Position numbers and translations under genes: made by a program. Under the pieces are notes generated by a model. The model saw only the letters and a list, made by a program, of their open reading frames with translations, searched no databases and was not told where the DNA came from. Positions 18,223-27,618 of a stretch of 37,367 bases of DNA are shown piece after piece. The DNA comes from Gammaproteobacteria bacterium (lineage in GTDB: Bacteria; Pseudomonadota; Gammaproteobacteria; Pseudomonadales; Halieaceae): assembly GCA_030427335.1 (NCBI GenBank), contig JAUHWV010000005.1:1-37367 (forward strand), read 5' to 3'. Every line of letters begins with the position of its first letter. Position 1 is the first letter of the stretch.

Positions 18223-21200
18223 ATGGTTGAGCAAAAAGACACACACTTCTTTGCCCTTTTAAGCCGTGCGTTATGGCGCATGATTGTGGGGCTCATTGTA
18301 TTTTTAGCGATCTATGTCAGCTTGGGCCGTTTGCTCGCAGCAAACTTCGATTACTTTGGCGGCATGATTGCCAACAGGATCGATGGGGCGCTGCCGCTGA
18401 CTGTGGCGGTCGAGCGAACGTCCTTACGTTGGCAGAGTTTATCGCCTATCTTGGTGCTTCAGAATGTCGAGATTACCTCGATCAAGTCGGGCTATGTTGC
18501 CAACATGATACGTTTCGAGTCAGCCGATTTAAAACTAAATGTATTCGAAACTTTACGAAATAGAGTGCCTGCTTTTGATTTGCTGATTGTTAAAGATATG
18601 GCGCTCGACCTCGCATTGCCAAGAACGAGGTCTCCGCGCGTAAGTACGTCTTTTAAGTCGTTTACGAGCGCGCTATCCGATGTTTTTGAGCCGGTGTTAA
18701 GCAAGACGCGTCGAGTGCTTGTTGATTCAGCCGACCTGCGTTTAAGCGATGGCGCATGGTCGTATGAAACAGCTCTCAATTTTGATTACTGGCGAGAGGG
18801 CAGTGAGCGTCAGCTTATTCTCACGCTCAGAGATCGAGAAGGGGGCGGTCTTGAATTCAGAGCGTCGGGTTTGGGCAACCCTTTGAAGTCGGAAGAGTTT
18901 GAGGGTGTAGGTTATTTAGATCTCAGTGTTAATTCAGCTGTTTTACCCACGAAAACTCAACGACTTCCTGATTGGCTTGAGTTGGAGTCAGGTGAAGTAG
19001 GCCTTGAGCTATTTTGGCAGGCTCAGCCTTCCGATTGGCGAATGGGTGGAGAGTGGTTTATCAACAGTGTGAGCCCTATTGTTGCCAATGAGTCGATCAA
19101 GGTCCCGGCGGCGATGGGCGGGCGTTTTCGTTTTGACACAGATTGGCGGGATTCACGGTTGAGCCTAACGGAGCAGACTATCGAGGTCGATACACAGACC
19201 TTCGGATTGCCGGATTTGCGAGTGGATTGGGTTGCGGATACCGTAAGTGTCAGTTCAGCGTTGATTGATATCGCGGCGGTTGCGGAACTGATAACGGCTA
19301 TCAGCGCTGACACAACAGGGGCTCTGCTCGACGAGGTAAACCCGAGAGGGCAGGTCAAAAATCTTAAGTTGAGACAGTTCGGGGATGGACGTAGAGAGGT
19401 GGTTGCCGACCTAACGGACGTTGCTCTCGAGGGGAGTGTCAAGCGTGTCGGTGTGACCGGGTTGTCGGGTCGGTTGTGGGCGCGGGATAACGATGTGCTC
19501 GTTAAGGCTGAAACGCCTCGGCTCACTTTAGATATTCAAAGTGTCTATGATCAAGCGCTCGTTCTGGATAACCCTCAGGCGCTTCTTCACATCAAGGTGA
19601 CGCCGGATGCCGTGCGCATCGTAGGCAAAGATATAGAAGCGCGAGCCGCCTTGGGCAAAGTGTACGGGAATCTCAAGTTAGAGCTGCCGCTCTCTCCCAG
19701 TACTTTCGAACCTGAAATGGTATTGATGTTGAGTGCACCCGAGGCTCTAATTGGTGCGCGTAACACTGTGATTCCAAAGACCATTCCTGAGTCTCTTCAG
19801 ACCTGGCTCGATCGGAGTATAGTCTCCGGCGGGGTTTATGACGCTGGATTTTTTTACCGCGGTTCTCTTGTGAAGGAAAGCCGTGAATCAAGGTCCATTG
19901 GCTTGACGGCGAGGCTGGAAGATACCGAGCTACGCTTTTTGCTGGACTGGCCAAATTTGACTGCTATTTCGGGTTCGCTCATTCTCGACGACGAAGAGAC
20001 CAGCGTTTGGGTGGACCGGGGCTCGTTTCCCGCCACGCAAGTTTACGACACGAGTGTCGAGGTTTGGCTTGATCAAAACAGACTGCCGTTTTTGGCCGCG
20101 TCTGCGGCTCTGAAAGGGCCATTTGAGGGATTACTTGCGGATCTCCGTGCTTCGCCTCTCTTGCGGTATATTCCCGCCGACACACTCGGCTGGGCAATCC
20201 AGGGTGAGCAACAAGCGGACTTGGATATTCAAACACCACTGACCGGCGTGGGGGTTGTGCCGCAAGTCTCTTTTCAAGCGCAGTTTTCAGGCGTGAGTTT
20301 GAATCCATTAGAGGGGATTCACATACATGATTTGAATGGCCTGTTATCTTACTCTACAGCGGAAGGTTTTTTTGCTGATGAGCTGGTGGGCGTGTTGTGG
20401 GAACAGCCACTGCGGGCCCGCATTACCTCCGATGTGAGCAATCCGCTACTAACCCGAATCGATGTTGCTGGTACGCTGCCAGGGCGAGAATTGTCTCAGC
20501 TCTTGAATCTACCGTCGATGGAGTGGCTACAAGGTGCGAGCACCGTCCAAGCCGCTCTGAATCTGGGGCAAGATAAGGCGAATCTCTCGATTGCATCGAG
20601 TCTTGAGGGTATCTCGATCCACTTGCCTTATCCTGCTAAAAAATCGGCCGAGGAGATTTGGAATTCCGCGATCGACATAAATTTGGCCGATCATGATAAG
20701 GGGTTCTCTGGTGATATCAAGGATCAATTCAGTGTTTCTGGTCGTTTGAATCCAGACCGCTTTGGCGTGAGTCTCGGTATTGGCGCGCAGCCGCTAGAAG
20801 TTGAGTCTGCCGCGTTTATCGTGACGGGATCGCTCGACACATTGGATTTAGATTCATGGCAATCCTCTCTGCCTTCATCAGAGGGGACTTCAAAATGGGT
20901 ATATGATGCGCGCGCCATGGAGTTTATCCAACTTCGCTATCTCGATAGAGAGATTGAGAACGTGCTAGTGGATGCACGTGCTGAGGGTGATCAGTGGTTT
21001 GTAGCAGCAAAGGCAGATTGGTTAGATGCTGCGCTGACCGTTATGGAGGGTAAGCCATGGCAATTGCGTGTGGAAGACCTGAATTTGACTCAGGCATTGA
21101 CTGTGCTGAATGGGAATCTACAAACTGATACGGTGCTTTCACTGAATGATGTGCCTGAGCTTGACCTGGACATCCGTAGGATTCGCGAGCAAGAACGATT

Positions 21201-22158
21201 GATCGGCGGCGGAATCTTGCAGTTTCGTCCGGCGTCGACGCTTTCTGATGAGCACAGCGCTCGCATTTTGAGTGGGAATTGGCGAGGCTTGACGGTGGAC
21301 TCTGAGAAGCCCATAAGGCTCGTTTGGGATGCTGAAGAGCCCGTATTGACGCAAGTCTCTGGTGGCTTGACGCTCGACAACATGGGCGACATCTTGGAGA
21401 GTTATGGCTACGAACCGTTTATCGAGACACGCTCAGGCGCTATCGATTTCTCGTTGCGTTGGCCGGGAGGGCCTGAAGCATTTGGCTTTGCCGGTACTGA
21501 AGGCGCTTTGCAGGTTCGGCTAAGGAAAGGGAAGTTTACCAAAGCGTCTGCGGGGGCTCGCGGCGCACTTAGAGTAGTCACTATTCTGAATTTTGCGGAC
21601 ATCATAAACCGCCTGAGTTTGAGTCAGCTGTTTGAAAGCGGTGTGCCCTTTGATGATCTCGAACTGCAAGCGAATACGTCTTTGGGTTTGATCGAGGTTT
21701 CAACTTTGTCGGTGCAAAGCAGTGCCAGTCATTTTCAGTTCGGCGGACGGGCAAACCTGCTAGACGAGTCTTTGGATGGCGATTTGATTGCGACATTGCC
21801 GGTGGCGAATAATTTACCCTGGCTCGCTGCTTTAACAGGCGGTCTACCAGCGGCTGCAGGCGTGTACGTCATAAGTAAAATTTTTGAAAAGCAGGTGGAT
21901 AAATTCTCGAGTGCCGTGTACCGAGTATCGGGAACTTGGCAAGAGCCTGTTCTTAAATTTGATCGCTTGTTTGACACCAAGCCGCGGGTGCAGAAGTCTA
22001 ACTCTAGTGTCCCCGCAACCGCACTCGAATCAAAGCCCGAGTCCGAGACTGATTCTGAACCCAGGGATGAACTGGAAACTGATTCTAGCTATATGGCCGA
22101 GCCAGCCCCTAGTGAGGTGTTAGGTCAGGAGGAAGCCGAGGCACCCCCTGGACCTTAG
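18223..22158 (+). CDS. yhdP: YhdP-family AsmA-like envelope protein
   Basis: 1311 aa (E. coli YhdP is about 1266). YhdP, with TamB and YdbH, is thought to carry phospholipids across the periplasm to the outer membrane. Seen: one N-terminal membrane helix (about 15-37), then a very long beta-rich periplasmic region typical of the AsmA/TIGR02099 family, and a conserved C-terminal segment with GALRVVTILNFADIINRLSLSQLFESGVPFDDL. The last 53 residues (from about 1259) are a disordered, acidic, Ser/Glu/Pro-rich tail. ATG 18223 has no clear ribosome site. In relatives tldD commonly follows yhdP; here the next gene is convergent yjgA, 14 nt away. Confidence 0.9.
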   Translation: MVEQKDTHFFALLSRALWRMIVGLIVFLAIYVSLGRLLAANFDYFGGMIANRIDGALPLTVAVERTSLRWQSLSPILVLQNVEITSIKSGYVANMIRFESADLKLNVFETLRNRVPAFDLLIVKDMALDLALPRTRSPRVSTSFKSFTSALSDVFEPVLSKTRRVLVDSADLRLSDGAWSYETALNFDYWREGSERQLILTLRDREGGGLEFRASGLGNPLKSEEFEGVGYLDLSVNSAVLPTKTQRLPDWLELESGEVGLELFWQAQPSDWRMGGEWFINSVSPIVANESIKVPAAMGGRFRFDTDWRDSRLSLTEQTIEVDTQTFGLPDLRVDWVADTVSVSSALIDIAAVAELITAISADTTGALLDEVNPRGQVKNLKLRQFGDGRREVVADLTDVALEGSVKRVGVTGLSGRLWARDNDVLVKAETPRLTLDIQSVYDQALVLDNPQALLHIKVTPDAVRIVGKDIEARAALGKVYGNLKLELPLSPSTFEPEMVLMLSAPEALIGARNTVIPKTIPESLQTWLDRSIVSGGVYDAGFFYRGSLVKESRESRSIGLTARLEDTELRFLLDWPNLTAISGSLILDDEETSVWVDRGSFPATQVYDTSVEVWLDQNRLPFLAASAALKGPFEGLLADLRASPLLRYIPADTLGWAIQGEQQADLDIQTPLTGVGVVPQVSFQAQFSGVSLNPLEGIHIHDLNGLLSYSTAEGFFADELVGVLWEQPLRARITSDVSNPLLTRIDVAGTLPGRELSQLLNLPSMEWLQGASTVQAALNLGQDKANLSIASSLEGISIHLPYPAKKSAEEIWNSAIDINLADHDKGFSGDIKDQFSVSGRLNPDRFGVSLGIGAQPLEVESAAFIVTGSLDTLDLDSWQSSLPSSEGTSKWVYDARAMEFIQLRYLDREIENVLVDARAEGDQWFVAAKADWLDAALTVMEGKPWQLRVEDLNLTQALTVLNGNLQTDTVLSLNDVPELDLDIRRIREQERLIGGGILQFRPASTLSDEHSARILSGNWRGLTVDSEKPIRLVWDAEEPVLTQVSGGLTLDNMGDILESYGYEPFIETRSGAIDFSLRWPGGPEAFGFAGTEGALQVRLRKGKFTKASAGARGALRVVTILNFADIINRLSLSQLFESGVPFDDLELQANTSLGLIEVSTLSVQSSASHFQFGGRANLLDESLDGDLIATLPVANNLPWLAALTGGLPAAAGVYVISKIFEKQVDKFSSAVYRVSGTWQEPVLKFDRLFDTKPRVQKSNSSVPATALESKPESETDSEPRDELETDSSYMAEPAPSEVLGQEEAEAPPGP

Positions 22159-22172
22159 TGCGCTTTATTTGT

Positions 22173-22682
22173 TCAGGCTGCCGATATAGCCGTAAAAATC
22201 GCTTTATAGAGTTTGCGGAACGCGGCCGGAGGCGCATTTTTACTCGCCTCTTTTTGACTTTGTTGCCACAGCGCTCGCAACTGAGTTCGTTCAGCGGCAG
22301 GGTACTCCCCTATAAACTGATCGATCGCCGACATGCCTTCAGACACAATGTTCGCGCGCCAGCGTTCGGCTAGGTGATGTCGTTCTGTTGCCTCTTGATC
22401 ATTCTCGTGTTGGCGATTTAGCGCGGCGACAATGGGGTCGACATCTATGGCTCGTAAACGTTTACCCAGGAATTGAATCTGTCTTTTCCGCCCACTGTTT
22501 GCCGTAATACGACGTGCCAATTCAATGCCCTCCGCAAGGACATCATCATCGATCGGGATTTGATCCAATCGTTTCTGTGGTAGTTCGACCAGCTCGCGGG
22601 CCAAATCAACCAAGCTGGCGAGCTGCCGCTTCACCTCGCTTTTACTGGGACGGTCGTCCCATTCGTCCCATTCGTCATCCAT
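22173..22682 (-). CDS. yjgA: DUF615 protein YjgA (50S-associated)
   Basis: 169 aa. YjgA associates with late 50S ribosomal precursors; recent work calls it DarP. Seen: acidic start MDDEWDEWDDRPSKSEVKRQ, then the helical core LVDLARELVELPQKRLDQIPIDDDV, ITANSGRKRQIQFLGKRLRAID, and an R-x-L-R-A-L-W pattern near the C terminus. ATG 22682 lies within the last codons of mgtE (8 nt overlap), so the two are coupled; an earlier start inside mgtE is unlikely. In Pseudomonas yjgA sits between pmbA and tldD, both absent here. Confidence 0.9.
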   Translation of the reverse strand: MDDEWDEWDDRPSKSEVKRQLASLVDLARELVELPQKRLDQIPIDDDVLAEGIELARRITANSGRKRQIQFLGKRLRAIDVDPIVAALNRQHENDQEATERHHLAERWRANIVSEGMSAIDQFIGEYPAAERTQLRALWQQSQKEASKNAPPAAFRKLYKAIFTAISAA

Positions 22683-24030
22683 AAAGTACGGTTGCCAAGC
22701 CAAGGAAAGAAAGAAAACCAACAACGTCGGTTACGGTTGTGAGTATGACACCTCCGGCCAGCGCTGGGTCGATGTCAATTCGGTTGAGGAATAGTGGCAG
22801 CAGGGCTCCAACTAAGGCCGCGGTAATCAAATTGATTACGATCGCGATGGCGAATACCACAGATAGAGTCCAATCATTGAACCAAACGGAAGCGGCGACC
22901 CCCACGACCGATGCCCAAAGCAAGCCATTAAGTAGGCCGACCGCCAGCTCGCGATTGACGAGCCAAGATTGGTTCGATGGCGTAATTTGGCCGACGGCGA
23001 TGCCCCTAACAAGCACGGTGAGCGTCTGAGTGCCAGCGATTCCGCCCATAGAGGCGACGATCGGCATCAGAACGGCAAGTGCAACCACTTTCTCAATGGT
23101 ATCTTGGAATAGATTGATAACTCCGGCGGCAACAAATGCCGTTACCAAGTTAATCCCGAGCCAGACCGCCCGACGCGGTGTTGTCTTGAAAATGGGCGCG
23201 AAGATGTCTTGTTCTTCATCAAGACCCGCCATGGACATGAATGAGTGATCGGCGTCCTCTCTAATTACATCGACTACGTCGTCAATGGTGATTCGCCCCA
23301 ATAGCTTTCGATTTTCATCGACAACCGGCGCTGAGACCCAGTCGTTACGTTCGAAGAGTCGAGCCACTTCCGTGTCTGTCATCAGCGCGGGGATGGGGTC
23401 GATATCCGTCACCATCATCTCGCGGACCGAGGCTGAAGGGTCAGCTACTAATAACGTTCGAAGTGGCAGTAAGCCAATGTATTGATCGTTGTTGTTTACC
23501 ACGATCAAGCTGTCGGTCATCGAGGGGATTTCACTGTGTCGCCGCAAGTAACGAAGTACGACGTCCATGGTAACGCGCGCGCGAATGGTGATCGCATCGG
23601 TCGTCATCAACCCCCCGGCTGTGTCTTCGGGGTAGGTGAGAACACGCTCGATACGAGCGCGGTCTTGTTGGTCCATTGACTCCAGGACTTCTCTAGTCAC
23701 GGCGCCCGGGAGTTGTTGGAGGATGTCGGCGATATCGTCGTCCGCCATCCCCTCTGTCATCGAGGCTACTTCACTGGCATCCATCTCAGAGAGGAACTGA
23801 GCTTGCAGTTCTTCGCTGAGCTCGCCGATAACCTCACCTTCGATTTCGGTGTCGACAAGTTGCCACAGGATGCTTCGTAACTTGGGGGTAGATGATTCAA
23901 GTAGATGTGCCACATCGGCGGGCGGCATGTCGTTCAGCATGCTGCTGACATCCGCTATGCGCGCGCTATCGCTCGAGCTCAAAAGCGACTCGAGCTTGTC
24001 ATGCGCAATGTGGCTAAGTTTCGACGTCAT
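22675..24030 (-). CDS. mgtE: MgtE-type magnesium channel
   Basis: 451 aa. MgtE is a Mg2+-gated Mg2+ channel of the inner membrane. Seen: N-terminal superhelical domain (about 1-125), two CBS domains (about 130-255) with TAGGLMTTDAITIRARVTMD and GRITIDDVVDVI, then five membrane helices (about 280-451) with PIVASMGGIAGTQTL lining the pore and the ending VTDVVGFLSFLGLATVL. ATG 24030 is chosen with GGGAG about 10 nt upstream; ATG 24060 would add ten residues. It follows ptsO by 83 nt and overlaps yjgA. No Mg2+ leader structure was recognised. Confidence 0.94.
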   Translation of the reverse strand: MTSKLSHIAHDKLESLLSSSDSARIADVSSMLNDMPPADVAHLLESSTPKLRSILWQLVDTEIEGEVIGELSEELQAQFLSEMDASEVASMTEGMADDDIADILQQLPGAVTREVLESMDQQDRARIERVLTYPEDTAGGLMTTDAITIRARVTMDVVLRYLRRHSEIPSMTDSLIVVNNNDQYIGLLPLRTLLVADPSASVREMMVTDIDPIPALMTDTEVARLFERNDWVSAPVVDENRKLLGRITIDDVVDVIREDADHSFMSMAGLDEEQDIFAPIFKTTPRRAVWLGINLVTAFVAAGVINLFQDTIEKVVALAVLMPIVASMGGIAGTQTLTVLVRGIAVGQITPSNQSWLVNRELAVGLLNGLLWASVVGVAASVWFNDWTLSVVFAIAIVINLITAALVGALLPLFLNRIDIDPALAGGVILTTVTDVVGFLSFLGLATVLYG

Positions 24031-24113
24031 CCCGATGAAGCTCCCCCTCTGACGGGGCATAGGATACCAGAAACGGACTTTCGGGGCTGTTCTATTTTAA
24101 TTTTGGCGTGCGA

Positions 24114-24386
24114 TTACTCGGCTTCGTCGAAGCGATTATTGATTAGGCTGCTCAGTGCTTCCCATGCTTCCTTTTCGTCTCGCCCCTCGATTTCAATCGC
24201 CAATTCGGTGCCTTTTGCGGCCGCGAGCATCATAACCGACATGATACTTTTTCCGTCAACTAAGGGGCCACCTGATTTGCCAACTCGGATGGATGAGCCA
24301 TAATGGCCTGTACAAGCGATAAACTTTGCCGCGGCTCGAGCGTGCAACCCCAATTTGTTTATGATGGTAATATTTTCTTTAATCAT
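24114..24386 (-). CDS. ptsO: Phosphocarrier NPr of the nitrogen-related PTS
   Basis: 90 aa HPr-family protein. NPr passes phosphate from PtsP (EI-Ntr) to PtsN. Seen: the phosphorylated His15 in NKLGLHARAAAKF, and the GKSIMSVMMLAA helix after position 45. It has the Ntr-type setting, next to rapZ and ptsN, rather than a sugar-PTS operon, which supports NPr over HPr. It is 7 nt downstream of rapZ. PtsP is not in this window. Confidence 0.95.
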   Translation of the reverse strand: MIKENITIINKLGLHARAAAKFIACTGHYGSSIRVGKSGGPLVDGKSIMSVMMLAAAKGTELAIEIEGRDEKEAWEALSSLINNRFDEAE

Positions 24387-24393
24387 GCCGGTC

Positions 24394-25266
24394 TCACTCG
24401 TCCCGAGATATTAGCTCTCGGTGGCGTACGTGTAGGTTGCCTCGACTTTCTTTAAAATATTCATATAGCTGCTGTGCCATAAATACGGAGCGATGCTGCC
24501 CGCCAGTGCAACCGATCGCAATGGTGACATAGCTTCTATTGCTCTCACTGTAAGAAGGTAACCAGGTTTCAATGAACCGCTTTATATCGCCGAATAAGGC
24601 GTGCGTTTGCTCCTGTTGCTGAAGAAACTCTATCACGCTCGCATCGGTCCCATTCAGAATTCTGAGTTCTTTAATCCAATGCGGGTTTGGCAACATTCGA
24701 ACATCAAACACTAGGTCGGCGTCAGAGGGTATGCCCTTTTTGAAGCCAAAAGATTGAAACAGGATCGACAGATCGCCTTTTTTGGCGCCCAGCAGTCGCT
24801 GTCTGATTGCGTCTCTCAGTTCGTAGATCGTCATATCACTGGTATCAATAACGATTGATGCGGCCCCCAATATGGGTTCAAGAAGTTGGCGCTCTTTGCC
24901 GATCGCGTCTGAGAGCGTGGTCGTTTTATCTGTTAGAGGATGCTTGCGGCGCGTTTCGCTGTAACGCGTGATTAATATGGGATCGAGCGCGTCGAGATAT
25001 AAGATGCTGCCGCCGGTGCGTTCCGGTATCGATTTCAATAGGGGCGCGAGATCTCCCATGTTGGTCCATGCATTGCGTGAGTCGACGCATACCGCGACGC
25101 CGCGGTAGTGATTGAAATGCGGGCGTTCGATTTCCTGCAACAAGTTTTTGAGGAGTCCCAAGGGTAGGTTATCGATGCAGTAAAAGCCCTCGTCTTCAAG
25201 CAGGTGCAGGGCGGTACTCTTGCCGGAGCCAGAGCGCCCACTGATAATGACTAAAGGCCGCTGCAT
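24394..25266 (-). CDS. rapZ: RNase adapter protein RapZ
   Basis: 290 aa. In enterobacteria RapZ binds GlmZ/GlmY RNAs and directs RNase E to GlmZ, tuning glucosamine-6-phosphate synthesis. Seen: Walker A GRSGSGKST (10-18), DALDPILITRYSETRRKHPL, and the conserved C-terminal domain with FGFKKGIP, DVRMLPNPHW and IGCTGGQHRSVF. The start ATG shares one base with the ptsN stop (TGATG), so it is coupled to ptsN. The function in this organism is inferred from the family; GlmY/GlmZ may be absent outside enterobacteria. Confidence 0.95.
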   Translation of the reverse strand: MQRPLVIISGRSGSGKSTALHLLEDEGFYCIDNLPLGLLKNLLQEIERPHFNHYRGVAVCVDSRNAWTNMGDLAPLLKSIPERTGGSILYLDALDPILITRYSETRRKHPLTDKTTTLSDAIGKERQLLEPILGAASIVIDTSDMTIYELRDAIRQRLLGAKKGDLSILFQSFGFKKGIPSDADLVFDVRMLPNPHWIKELRILNGTDASVIEFLQQQEQTHALFGDIKRFIETWLPSYSESNRSYVTIAIGCTGGQHRSVFMAQQLYEYFKESRGNLHVRHRELISRDE

Positions 25267-25733
25267 CAGTTATCTTGCTCCCACTCAAGTAAAACCAGTC
25301 TTAAATCTTCTTTTGATCGTGCCTTCCTGACAGCGCTGCAGAACTCGCTCTCGTTAAATAAGCTGGCGAGTTTTGCCAAGGCGTTTAAGTGCTCTTGTTG
25401 TTCGTCCTCTGGGACTAATAGCGCGAACACGATATCAACTGGCTGGTTGTCTGGTGCTTCAAAGTCAATAGGATGGTCGAGGGTGAGCATGACCCCCACT
25501 ATTTTACTCACGTTTTCTACGCGACAGTGTGGTATAGCAATACCATGGCCGAGACCGGTGCTGCCCATCTTTTCGCGTGCTAGAAGTCGACTGAAGACAG
25601 ACCGAGAACTCAAATCAGGAAAATCGGAGTTAACTCGCTCTGAGATGATCTCAAACAGACGTTTCTTGCTGCTCACCGACACCTGAGTGTCGGTGCGCAT
25701 ATCGCTTAACAGTTGAACGAGTGAAACACTCAT
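25266..25733 (-). CDS. ptsN: Nitrogen-regulatory PTS protein EIIA-Ntr
   Basis: 155 aa, standard size. PtsN is phosphorylated by NPr and regulates K+ uptake, phosphate sensing and envelope functions in relatives. Seen: the EIIA fold with active-site His69 in GLGHGIAIPHCRVENV and the LVPEDEQQEHLNALAKLA stretch. It follows hpf by 7 nt and precedes rapZ. The cluster rpoN-hpf-ptsN-rapZ-ptsO links sigma-54 and the phosphorelay, as in most gammaproteobacteria. Confidence 0.96.
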   Translation of the reverse strand: MSVSLVQLLSDMRTDTQVSVSSKKRLFEIISERVNSDFPDLSSRSVFSRLLAREKMGSTGLGHGIAIPHCRVENVSKIVGVMLTLDHPIDFEAPDNQPVDIVFALLVPEDEQQEHLNALAKLASLFNESEFCSAVRKARSKEDLRLVLLEWEQDN

Positions 25734-25740
25734 CGGCGTA

Positions 25741-26028
25741 TTAATGCCTCCGGCCTTTTTCTTTGTGCTTGATGACTTGACGATCGAGTTTATCTGCTAA
25801 TTGGTCTATCGCTGCATACATGTCTTCGGCTTCTGACGCGGCAAACAGATCGGCTCCAGCGACGTGGATCGATGCCTCAGCCTTGTGCGTTGCTTTTTCA
25901 ACGATAAGAGTCACTTCGGCTTTGGTAATGTGATCACTGTGGCGCTCGAGACGCTCAAATTTGTTATTCACATAGTCGCGAAGCGCATCCGAAACGTCGA
26001 CATGGTGACCGCTGATAGTAAGTTGCAT
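25741..26028 (-). CDS. hpf: Ribosome hibernation promoting factor, short form
   Basis: 95 aa. Short HPF binds 30S subunits and, with RMF, promotes 100S dimers in stationary phase. Seen: MQLTISGHHVDVSDALRDYVNNKFERLERH, VTLIVEKATHKAEASIHV and AEDMYAAIDQLADKLDRQVIKHKEK, the whole conserved domain without the long-form C-terminal dimerisation domain. It lies 57 nt after rpoN in the same direction. Confidence 0.95.
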   Translation of the reverse strand: MQLTISGHHVDVSDALRDYVNNKFERLERHSDHITKAEVTLIVEKATHKAEASIHVAGADLFAASEAEDMYAAIDQLADKLDRQVIKHKEKGRRH

Positions 26029-26085
26029 AAAGACTCCTTAATCATGCTTTACGTGTGAAGGGGTTACCCCCGTCTTGATACTAAC

Positions 26086-27561
26086 TCAAACGAGTCGCTT
26101 GCGCTCGTTCGAAGGCGGTATATGCAGCACATCACGATATTTAGCGATCGTGCGCCGCGCTACCGTGATGCCTTCATCCGCTAAAAGGGTCACAATTTTT
26201 GCATCACTCAAGGGCTTTCGTGAGTCTTCTTCGGCGACCAATCGCTTTATTAAAGCGCGTATGGCGGTAGAGGAGTGCTCACTGCCGTCATCATTGCTCA
26301 CATGGCTTGAAAAAAAGTATTTCAACTCGAAAACCCCGCGAGGGGTATGCATATATTTGTTGGTTGTCGCTCGAGAGATGGTGGACTCATGCATGTCTAC
26401 TTGCTCTGCAATCTCACTCAAAATCAGCGGCCGCATCGCAATTTCTCCTTGTTCAAGAAAACCGCGCTGATGCTCCACAATTTTGCTTGCCACTTTCATG
26501 AGCGTTTCGTTGCGACTTAAGAGACTTTTCAAAAACCAGCGTGCTTCCTGCAGGTTGTCTCTTAAGTAATTGTTTTGATCGCTATTGTCAGAGCGCTGAA
26601 TCAAGCCGGCGTACGTTTCATTAATTCTGAGTCGAGGTGCTATATCGGGGTTTAATTCAACCACCCAGCGGTCTTGTTGCTTGCTGACAAATACGTCTGG
26701 TATCGCGTATTCAGTTGAAGCGGAATAGAATGTGTGTCCTGGGTTTGGGTCCAGTGTTTGTATCAGACCGATCGCTTCTTTCAGTTCGTCCTCATTGAGA
26801 CGGGCGCGCCGCAGTATCTGTTTGTAATCACCCGATCCAAACTGGCTCATGTAGCGAGTCAGCAGTAGGTAGGCTGTTTCTCGATGAAGCGTGTCGGGTG
26901 GAAGTTGCTTCAGCTGAAGTAAGAGACATTCCTGTAAGTCCTTGGCAAAGACACCGGTTGGCTCAAATTGCTGCAGTCCGTGCAGAACGGCCACGACCTC
27001 ATCGAAGTCAATGTCGGCTTCGTCCACCAGTACTTCATGGATTTCCTCTAAATCTGCAGTGAGTCGCCCGTTGTCGTCTGTGTAGTCGATAATGGTGACG
27101 CCAATCATCCGGTCGATCTCGGACCAGCGCGTTAGATTGAGTTGCCACAGCAGATGTTCCTGTAAGGTGGTTTCAGCGCTACCTTGTTGGTTGTAGTCAA
27201 ATTCGATGGTGTCTTCGGAGGGTGGCGATGCAGGTGCTGAGGCTGATGGCAACAGATCATCCCACTGAGTGTCTACCGGGAGTTCTTCGGGGATCGCTGA
27301 GTCCCAGTTATCCGTGCCTGACGGAGTCTCGGCTGCGGCGTCTTCTAGGTTATCTAGCGGCCCTTCTGAATTGCTTTTTAGAGCGATTGTTTCGGCATCT
27401 TCGAATTCCTCTTCCATCTCAAGCAGCGGGTTTGAGTCCAATGCTTGCTGGATTTCCAGCTGCAGGTCGAGAGTCGAGAGTTGCAACAGTTTGATCGCCT
27501 GCTGAAGTTGAGGCGTCATAGTCAGCTGTTGGCTGAGCTTTAACTGTAGCGACTGTTTCAT
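26086..27561 (-). CDS. rpoN: RNA polymerase sigma-54 factor
   Basis: 491 aa. Sigma-54 directs RNA polymerase to -24/-12 promoters that need an AAA+ activator. Seen: N-terminal Gln/Leu-rich region I (LQLKLSQQLTMTPQLQQAIKLLQL), acidic region II (about 50-115), the core-binding region, the helix-turn-helix (SEIAEQVDMHESTISRATTNKY), and the RpoN box ARRTIAKYRDVLHIPPSNERKR at the C terminus, intact. A likely sigma-70 promoter sits 28 nt upstream. It follows lptB, as in most gammaproteobacteria. Confidence 0.97.
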   Translation of the reverse strand: MKQSLQLKLSQQLTMTPQLQQAIKLLQLSTLDLQLEIQQALDSNPLLEMEEEFEDAETIALKSNSEGPLDNLEDAAAETPSGTDNWDSAIPEELPVDTQWDDLLPSASAPASPPSEDTIEFDYNQQGSAETTLQEHLLWQLNLTRWSEIDRMIGVTIIDYTDDNGRLTADLEEIHEVLVDEADIDFDEVVAVLHGLQQFEPTGVFAKDLQECLLLQLKQLPPDTLHRETAYLLLTRYMSQFGSGDYKQILRRARLNEDELKEAIGLIQTLDPNPGHTFYSASTEYAIPDVFVSKQQDRWVVELNPDIAPRLRINETYAGLIQRSDNSDQNNYLRDNLQEARWFLKSLLSRNETLMKVASKIVEHQRGFLEQGEIAMRPLILSEIAEQVDMHESTISRATTNKYMHTPRGVFELKYFFSSHVSNDDGSEHSSTAIRALIKRLVAEEDSRKPLSDAKIVTLLADEGITVARRTIAKYRDVLHIPPSNERKRLV

Positions 27562-27588
27562 GCCAAGATTCCGCTTTTTGACAATAGC

Positions 27589-27618
27589 AGTGTAGCCTTT
27601 AATACCGTCTTTCTACAA
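27589..27618 (-). promoter_or_regulatory. Sigma-70-type promoter of rpoN
   Basis: On the minus strand TTGTAG (plus positions 27613-27618) is separated by 18 nt from TACACT (27589-27594). Transcription would begin near 27582, about 20 nt before the rpoN ATG. It lies in the 168-nt gap between lptB and rpoN, which contains no gene. Confidence 0.5.
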
